Below are positions 56,838-64,000 of a stretch of DNA of 64,000 nt, one piece after another (positions within the stretch are counted from its first letter, which is position 1; each line of letters starts with the position of its first letter). The notes under the pieces are model-generated. The model did no database searches. It worked only from the letters and a program-made list of their open reading frames with translations, and was not told the DNA's origin. Origin of the DNA: Pleurotus djamor (Eukaryota; Basidiomycota; Agaricomycetes; Agaricales; Pleurotaceae); the NCBI GenBank assembly GCA_029747585.1, contig JAPEVF010000221.1, positions 1 to 64,000 of the forward strand. The letters run 5' to 3'. Both the position numbers and the translations under genes were made by a program.

Positions 56838-59128
56838 TCATGCAACGGAGCGTGGTCGGTTTGTGAATGCAGGCGACGGTGGGACGAACAAGTCATCGTC
56901 CATTGGTGTCCCCGAAGACGAAGCGGACAATGGTGGTGGTCGCCCATGAGAGTTCGAGGGCATCATAGACATCGGTCTGTCTGCGGGTTGGATGACTTCT
57001 CCGTCAAAGACTTTGAATCTAGGCGAAGGCACCATCATTGTGTCTTCCGTCAAAGCCATCGAGACGGGCTCGTAGACATGGCGAGACGATGCGCGATCGC
57101 TGTCTCGTCCATCGACGGGCATGGGAGTCAATCGTCCCATTGGAGTACGAGCGTTGGGGTTGACACGTCTCTTCTTCTTCGACTTGCACATGTATACAAT
57201 ACCAAGCACAATAACACCCAAGATAACCAGGGCATTCAGAGCTAACACACCCAACATGGCTGGGAAGTATCTCCCGACTTGGTCAAGTGTTGAGGCGAGT
57301 TTGGTGGAGAGAGTGAGAGTGGTAGAACTATCGCTGGAACCAACGTTCGCGGCACCGAACTGGATGTCATTTCGAGGAGTACCACCCCGGATTCCGTGAA
57401 ACTCTCTGGAAGCCTCATTGGGGTCGGTAAGGGGGAGTAGCTTGACATACGGGTCGCCCATTTTGCCAGAGTCGTCAAAGTCGCCAAAGTCGTAGACGGA
57501 ATAGATAGAACGAAGGACGTTGTCACCCACAAGCCAATCGCTATGAGGGGGAAAAAGAGAGACGTTATCAACCGTGGGGTCGAAGGTGGGAGGAAGAAGA
57601 AAAGGCTTACAATTCACCAGCGCCAACAGACACCGTTTGGGGTATAAAGGAGCCGACGCATGATGTGGGATCAGCCAAGCCATGTGGGACTACATCAAGG
57701 GGATGAAGAGGGAAAACTTGCCCAGCAATTTGCAGGGCTATATTGACTTCAGCGTCGCAGGGTATGTTCCATTGACCCATCCGTGAGTCGTACTGAGCAC
57801 CAGGGATGTTGGCGTAGAGTTCGTCGCAAATGGCTTTAGGGGCGTAGGTGTACGAGGTTCCGCTATCGAGAAGGATAACAGCCTTTCCGCCAGGCGCCCC
57901 ATTGACGGTCGAGTTGGGGATAACTGTGCGGTCAGGGAAGAGGAGGGCGTCCAGAAGAACATTCCATCTCTTGGGGTGTGATGGCGGGAATGTCGGTATT
58001 GCCGGCCTATCTGCAACATGGGCAAAGTCTGGTTCGTACTCGCCTTTGAAAAAANTCACGAAAAATCAAATTGGGGATAAAAGAGATCGCGACAGTTACT
58101 CACCGATAGAAAAACTACCCTCAACATCGCTCTCGTCGTGTGTACTCCTCTGCAGGGCGAATGCGATGAAATTAGGCTCGGAAGGGTTGTCTTCAAACAG
58201 GTTGTACAGCAAGCTTCGCCCAGTGTCTTGTCCAGACCTGTTGACAAGCGCGTCGACGGTCGAAAGTGATGTGAAGCCAAGGCCAAGAATGCCGTCTGCT
58301 CCGTATGATAAAGCTGGATTTTGGGCACGGACTATGTCCAAGTAGGCTTGTTTCTTCACCTCGATGCTAAGACAGGTCAGCACATCAGAGTGAAAACGCA
58401 TGTCCGAGCGTGGGCTTACTTGGCGAAAACCACGTCCGCGTAGGCTACATGCCCAAATGCCCATCCGATACCATACTGAACAAGGGTGAATATTCTTTTC
58501 CGAGAAATAGAATTGAGTCCTTACGGTGAGGTTGTACTCGATTGACTAAAGAATTTATGAGTGTTGTGAAGGAGAGACAAGTGTTACTTTTACGCACGGG
58601 AGTGACGAGCTGAGAATTCGGCAATGGTGAGCTCGGTCCTCTTATCCACAAGTCAGAGGAACCTGTATCAAGTTGCACGGGGTAATCTGAAGGAAACCTT
58701 GAGTAAGATGAAACAAGAGATACACAAATTCATGGTAACGCACCATTCCCCCCAATAGTGACCTACATAAAGCAGCAAAATTGTTACGAAAAAAAACGAG
58801 AAAAAGTGGTCCTCCTCACGTTGGCCAGGTAGATGAGATCATGAACGGTACTGCGCAGTCACGATGAGAATGAGACACGACCCGACGTTACTTGGACGAC
58901 CTACTCCAAGTCGAGGCTCTTGGTCCCTGAGCCGGAAGAAGCAGCAAAGATGTTAAGGCCCTTGATACCCGTTGGAGGTTGAACCGTCTTCACTGAGGTT
59001 ATTCCGCTTCGTCGAACCAACGGAGAAGAGCGTCTTGTCTGCTTGAGGGGTAGGATGAGAGCTGACGATGTATCGAAGACGGTCGTGTGCGCAAAGACCA
59101 GCGCCAAGGCCGCAGCGAGGAATTTCAT
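56838..59128 (-). CDS. Membrane-anchored pepsin-family aspartic protease (A1)
   Basis: Signal peptide MKFLAAALALVFAHTTVF, then a propeptide-like stretch with dibasic sites. First catalytic motif VQLDTGSSDLW; then YGIGWAFGHVAYADVVFA and YGADGILGLGFTSL. The second catalytic motif VILLDSGTSYTY is preceded by WNVLLDALLF. CDAEVNIALQIAGQ and WLVGDNVLRSIYSVYDFGD complete the A1 fold. After a Ser/Thr-rich stretch comes a membrane span (VLALNALVILGVIVLGIVYM) and basic KSKKKRR, then about 110 cytosolic residues rich in Pro/Ser/Met. This makes it a type I membrane protease at the cell surface or in the vacuolar/endosomal system, not a freely secreted enzyme. Several tiny exons; the N at 58055 is in an intron. 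Start at 59128 gives the signal peptide. Confidence 0.9.
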
Positions 59129-59964
59129 GCTTTGGCCAGAACGAAGGAAAAGGAAGGTGAGGGTAAAGAAAGTAGGTACGAGGAGGAGGTGAAGGAGGGG
59201 CGAGGCAAAAATCAGACTTGGTTCTTGCAAGAAGCTGCGACCTGGACGTCTGGACCCTGACCGGCCCGTATTTGGCAATCCACGTTCTCACTTCTAATTA
59301 ATATCACGGCGGCGCAGGATCATCCATGAATATTATTCCATGACATCCATGACATGAACAACTACGGCGGCCAAGTGCTTGAACAGTGCTATACTACCAC
59401 AACGACCCTATTACAGCGGTTTTCATAAATATACGGAAAACACTTTTCGAAAAATTTGTTGGTTGCCAGCGCCTCGGCGGAGTTCCTGCCCGCCAAACCA
59501 TGCCAAGCAGCGCTAAGTTAGTCACGGGTTCAGCCTCCTATCGCAGCACCATCTCATTTTTAGGTATTGGTGGAGGAGAGATCCATCAGCACGGGCGGTC
59601 CTGACTGAGGATAACTATATTATACCTTATACTGTCTTGTCGGCAGCAAATAGGAAAGGTTAATATGCCATTGGCAAACTGTCTACAAAGCCCCTCTTCT
59701 GGAGTCAAGTCTATGGGAATTTTTGTTTCCGTGGACAAGCTGACTCATCGCGAGCGCCGGACGAGCGCTGGAGATTTTTCGAAAAGTGTTTTCCGTATAT
59801 TTATGAAAACCGCTGTAACTTTTCTAACAGGGCGAATGGTTCCGTGACAAACCTTGACCCACGCGACCATGACGGCCATTTCAATTACCGGCATTGGATT
59901 TGGCAAGTTCCCCACATTCGCATCCCTGGCCAAGTAACAAGTTCTACTTTCTCATCCGTGAACC
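59129..59964. other. Divergent promoter region carrying a MITE
   Basis: Between the start codons of the aspartic protease (minus) and the transhydrogenase (plus). About half is the 402-bp element at 59414-59815. No gene is seen; open stretches in the element are not coding. Confidence 0.5.
59414..59815. mobile_element. MITE with perfect 42-bp terminal inverted repeats and TA duplication
   Basis: The first 42 bases (CAGCGGTTTTCATAAATA...) are exactly the reverse complement of the last 42. Both ends abut TA (59412-59413 and 59816-59817), the target-site duplication of Tc1/mariner/pogo elements, whose ends often begin CAG. The interior (about 320 bases) is not coding. Perfect ends suggest recent insertion or mobilisation by an active transposase elsewhere. 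The element ends about 150 bases before the start codon at 59965. Confidence 0.85.
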
Positions 59965-62135
59965 ATGTCAGCAAGCCGCAACTCCATTCTTCGTCTCATC
60001 AATGCCTCACAACATACTGCGTGTCCTTGTCATGGGGGACACGCACCACATTCGCATGCTCAGCATGCTCATGCACTCGGTCGTCTGAGACAGTTCGCTA
60101 CCCCAGTGAACACGGTTGAAAAGGAGTACGCTTTTGAGGTATGTTGATGGCTTTACTAGGGGAATCGACTTGGCTAAGATCTCCCAGGTTGCAGCTTCCA
60201 ATTTACGCTTCGGAAATGGCGTCACAGCTGAAGTCGGCATGGATCTGAAGAACATGAAAGCACGCAAGGTAGACATATGAACCACCTGCATAGCAGACGA
60301 CTCATCCCCGTCGACTAGGTTGCTGTGTTTACAGATCCGAACGTTGCCAAGCTCCGTCCGATGAAAATGGTTAGTCTCGTAAACGTCGTCACACAAGTTA
60401 AAGTGAAAGCTGATCGACCTTCTACATACCTAAAGGCTATTGCCGCTCTCGACTCCCAGCCCGACCTTCCGTATGAAGTCTATGACAAAGTTGTAGCCGA
60501 GCCTACTGAGCAGAGTTGGCGAGATGCCATCGCCTGGGCTCGAGCGCACGACTTTAGTCATTTCCTTGCGTGAGCCCTTGTCCCCCCTCCATTTCTACAA
60601 CGGTTGACTCAGGCATCGGTCTGTCAGGGTCGGAGGAGGTAGTGTTATCGATACCGCAAAGGCTGCCAACTTGTAATTGCGAGCTTTACGCCGTCTGTGA
60701 CCCAGATGATCTCACTACGAAGCTATTAGATTCTCTGTCTATCCTGAATCGGATTTGATGGACTTTATCAACGCACCGATTGGTAAAGGACTTCCTATCG
60801 CTAAAACCCTCTTGCCCCTCATCGCTAGTGAGTCCTTTGGTCAAATGGTGTACTCTCGTGCTTAAACGTTCATTGTAGTCCCAACGACTGCCGGAACAGG
60901 CTCCGAAACAACTGGGACTGCAATTTTGGACATTACGTCCAAGTCATTCAAAACTGGCATCGCCAACCGGGCGATGAAGCCAGTCCTTGGCATTGTCGAC
61001 ACGATGAACACAGAAACATGCCCCACGCAGGTGCACATCAGTTCCGGCCTCGATGTTCTCTTCCATAGTATGGAGAGCTACACTGCCATCCCGTACGTCC
61101 ATATGAACTCCTCTTGTGGTTTGGCGTTTGAATTGTAATCCCGTGTCTGGAATCTTACTAGCTACACGGAGCGCACTCCTCGTCCATCCAATCCAATCCT
61201 CCGCCCGGCTTACCAAGGTAGCAACCCTGTAGCTGACATTTTCTCGCTGTGGGCGTTGCAAACCACAGTCAAGTATCTCCCCAGAATCGCAAGAGACTCA
61301 GGGGATAGTGAGGCTAGAAAGCAGATGTTGTAAGCACCCTCCATATCCTCGCTTACAGTCTCCCCTTAGAGTACGCTATCATCAGACTTGCGGCTTCGTT
61401 CGCTGGAATTGGATTTGGGAATGCGGGTGTCCACCTCTGCCACGGTATCAGCTACCCGGTGTGCTTTCTTTTCTGATACTGCCATCTCCGCCATGTACTG
61501 ACAGACATCCAGATCTCCGGATTGAACAAGAAGGGACCCAAATACAAGCATCCGGAATACCTTGTTGATACACCTATCATTCCCCATGGCATAAGGTAGG
61601 TACATTTTCCGCACCATCATTTCATCCTTTTAGATTGACAACGTATCAAGTGTTGCTTTGACTGGACCTGCTGGTAGGATCTCCATCCCTCACTCCCATA
61701 TTTGATTCATTCATCATACTTCGCCCCTTTTAGTATTCCAGTTCACCGCGCCCTCGTCGCCTGAACGCCATCGTCAAGCCCTCGCAGTATTCACATCCAC
61801 ATCACCTTCTGATGCCTCGATCACGAAGATCCCTGATTCAGACATTGGCACGCACTTATACGAAGCTATTGCACGTTTCCTTGATGGGTTGGGCGTTCCA
61901 AGAGGATTGAGAGCAGTTGGGTATAAGAGGGTGAGTAGATATTCCCATTCGTCATTCAATCAGAGAATCATTGCTGATCGATCTGTTGTGTTCGCAGAGT
62001 GATGTCGACATGCTTGTAGAAGGCACTATGCCTCAACGACGAGTGTTGGATCTCGCTCCCGGTATTGGAGACGTGGTTGGGGAAGATGGAAGACAGCACT
62101 TGGCAAAGATCATCGAGAATTCGTTGGAGTATTGA
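59965..62135 (+). CDS. ADHFE1: Hydroxyacid-oxoacid transhydrogenase, mitochondrial (iron alcohol dehydrogenase family)
   Basis: Cofactor-recycling enzyme that oxidises 4-hydroxybutyrate to succinate semialdehyde while reducing 2-oxoglutarate. The N-terminus ([20 protein letters not shown], His-rich, then [10 protein letters not shown]) resembles a mitochondrial presequence. The core has [47 protein letters not shown], the nucleotide motif [15 protein letters not shown], and [13 protein letters not shown] with [18 protein letters not shown]. Metal-site region: [18 protein letters not shown], then [12 protein letters not shown] and [21 protein letters not shown]-terminus: [20 protein letters not shown] to IENSLEY-stop. 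About 470 residues, intact over roughly ten exons. A MITE lies just upstream. Confidence 0.92.
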
Positions 62136-62287
62136 TAAGGAGTAATAGTAGTCTCACCAGTTATTACGATGAAGGCGTTCTCGCCGAATCGCAAGTGGCT
62201 TATCTACTTGCGAATACTACCTGCCTAATCCGACTTCGTAGTGGAGCTGTCGAGTAGGCTTTTCAAAGTCCGCGTGGCAGGTGTAGA

Positions 62288-63733
62288 ATGCGTGCCTATG
62301 TACTCACCAACGCCAAGCCACTACCTTCCACGATGACTTCATCACCTCGCACGCGGTTCCGACCTTGTATCGACCTCCATGAAGGGAAGGTCAAACAAAT
62401 CGTCGGCGGAACGCTGTCTGATCATGCCTCAGATACTCTGAAAACTAATTTCGTGTCGAGGTGCGTATCCGTTTCTCCACCATCCTAAGACGGCCACATC
62501 TAATTGTGACAACTCAACGATGTATGCATGCATTTGCATAGTCTTTCATCTGGCGATTTCGCGCGACTCTATAAGGAGAATGCATTGGAAGGTGGTCATG
62601 TTATTATGCTTGGGAAGGGTAATGAAGATGCGGCTCGGGACGCGTTGAAAGCTTGGCCTGGTGGGTCGATTCGAACGTCCCAAGAGGGTTCAAGTGGATT
62701 TGATATAGCTTCTGGTAGGTGGACTCCAGGTTGGCGGCGGAATCAATGAGAGTAATGCTCTTAGCTGGATCGAAGCGGGTGCGAGCAAGGTGCGCTTATC
62801 GCTCGATCCCTCACCGGACTTATGAAGTGTCTGTTGACTATGCACGGTTGCGTTTTCACTATTCCTTAGGTCATCGTAACGTCTTACTTGTTTCCCGAAG
62901 CGAAGTTCTCTCTGGATCGACTGAAGGCGCTGTCTTCGTTAGTTGGGAAAGATAGATTGGTGGTTGATGTCAGGCAAGCCAATTTCCTTAATTTCTCCTT
63001 GCGTTGAGCAAGCCGATTCTCATACTGCGTGCGCGTTTTTGTAGTTGTCGAAGAAAGAGTGAGAAATGGATTGTCGCTATGAATAAATGGCAAGACAAAA
63101 CTGATATGGATGTATCGAAAGGTGCGCACCCTTGCCGTCCCTCCAGGATGTTGCACCCTGACCATTGATGTGCAGAATCGCTTTCGTTGTTGAGCGAATA
63201 TTGTAGGTCTGCTTCATTGCTCAGATCTTTCCCTCGGAGCCCGCTCGCTGATTGGGATTGTCTCTAGCGAGTTCTTGATTCATGCCGCTGATGTTGAAGG
63301 CCTATGCCAAGGAATTGACCAAGAACTCGTTCAACGTGAGTGAGCTAATCACTAATATTGCAATCTCTTGGGGATATCAATCAATATTTCAATTGAGATA
63401 GGACTAGGTGAATGGGTTAGCATACCGACCACCTATGCCGGTGGTGCCAAAGGTCAGCAATACTTTGCAACCGCACGATCGCTGTCTCCGCGTATTGATC
63501 TGGTTGTCAGACATCGGCGATATGGATCTCGTACAGAGGTTGTCCGGGGGTCGAGTAGACTTGACTTACGGCAGGTGTGTCATCTTACGGGTCAATTATC
63601 TACGAGCCCCAGTATGCTTACACCCACCACTTCAAGTGCATTGGACATTTTCGGAGGAACGCTGGTTAAATTCGATGAGCTTGTTCGAAGGGATAACCAA
63701 GGCCGCGAAGGAAGCAGTGAAAAGTACGTGTAA
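62288..63733 (+). CDS. HIS6: Phosphoribosylformimino-AICAR ribotide isomerase (histidine biosynthesis, HIS6)
   Basis: Fourth step of histidine synthesis, the Amadori isomerisation of ProFAR; single-domain (beta-alpha)8 barrel of the eukaryotic HIS6 type. Blocks: [78 protein letters not shown] and [18 protein letters not shown]. The C-terminal half has [36 protein letters not shown] and [18 protein letters not shown]. Exon phases then close to [17 protein letters not shown] and the stop at 63733. Catalytic Asp residues (PCIDLH near the start, HAADVEG late) are present. About 265-280 residues; the start may be 62288 or the Met at 62333, which matches the usual family length better. Confidence 0.93.
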
Positions 63734-64000
63734 GTATAGAGTATGTAGACGAGTCCACCACTATTGTGATAGATTGTAGATCATAAAATTGGATTTTCGC
63801 AGCTATTTTTCGTGTCGGTCCGTCGTGGAAGCGCACACATGAAGGTTGTGGTGCCTTTGAGTAAAAAGGAGGTAAAGATAGGACTCATAGGAGCCGTCCT
63901 CAGGAGCTTCTACGAAGAGGCTGACCCGTGGGAATCAACTTTACAGTTTCAAAAAATAAGGTTTGGTGGGTTCACGGTTAGCAGAGGGCTTAGAGACTAC
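63734..64000. other. End of window, no gene seen
   Basis: Downstream of HIS6. No open stretch with recognisable content on either strand. Confidence 0.35.

Noticed and set aside
1..64000. CRISPR arrays, bacterial operons, rRNA genes, retrotransposon polyproteins
   Set aside because: None seen: no regularly spaced repeats, no rRNA-like sequence, no reverse transcriptase or integrase motifs; the genome is clearly nuclear fungal.

Overview
The window is nuclear DNA of a filamentous basidiomycete, most likely an Agaricomycete. Genes are dense on both strands and are cut by many short GT-AG introns of about 50-60 nt, so most proteins have to be pieced together from short open stretches. A secreted GH7 cellobiohydrolase with a C-terminal CBM1 points to a plant-biomass-degrading species. 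Coordinates given for genes are start-codon-to-stop spans that include introns. The species cannot be named from the sequence.

Layout. 0.5-8.5 kb: a double-RING/LON-domain protein, a JmjC oxygenase of the JMJD7 type, the H/ACA snoRNP subunit NHP2 and the polysome-associated protein BFR1, all on +. 8.9-16.8 kb: on -, an RFX transcription factor, endopolyphosphatase PPN1 and a small uncharacterised gene with a TATA box. 17-19 kb: gene-poor, with a broken remnant of a gene family. 19.3-28 kb: acetoacetyl-CoA synthetase followed by three small multi-span membrane proteins in a row. 29.6-32.9 kb: the cellobiohydrolase and the E2 enzyme UBC8. 34.5-39.6 kb: THOC5, glucose-6-phosphate dehydrogenase and the oligosaccharyltransferase subunit OST1. 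40-43 kb: a tandem pair of F-box-like paralogues. 43-50.3 kb: a small secreted protein, a mitochondrial PPR protein, a cytochrome P450 and two divergent coiled-coil proteins. 50.3-55.8 kb: a promoter-like region without a convincing ORF, RPA3, RRG7, an 800-bp foldback transposon and a small single-pass membrane protein. 56.8-63.7 kb: a membrane-anchored aspartic protease, a perfect-TIR MITE, hydroxyacid-oxoacid transhydrogenase and HIS6.

Most genes are housekeeping and scattered by function (ribosome/RNA biology, NADPH supply, ketone-body and histidine metabolism, N-glycosylation, replication). I see no biosynthetic cluster: one P450 without neighbouring tailoring enzymes is not enough. The accessory content is the GH7 enzyme, the F-box tandem, the membrane-protein array, the two MITE-like elements and the pseudogene. 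Isolated N characters are scattered through the window. At least two of them behave as spurious extra bases that break otherwise intact genes, and one behaves as a true unknown base.
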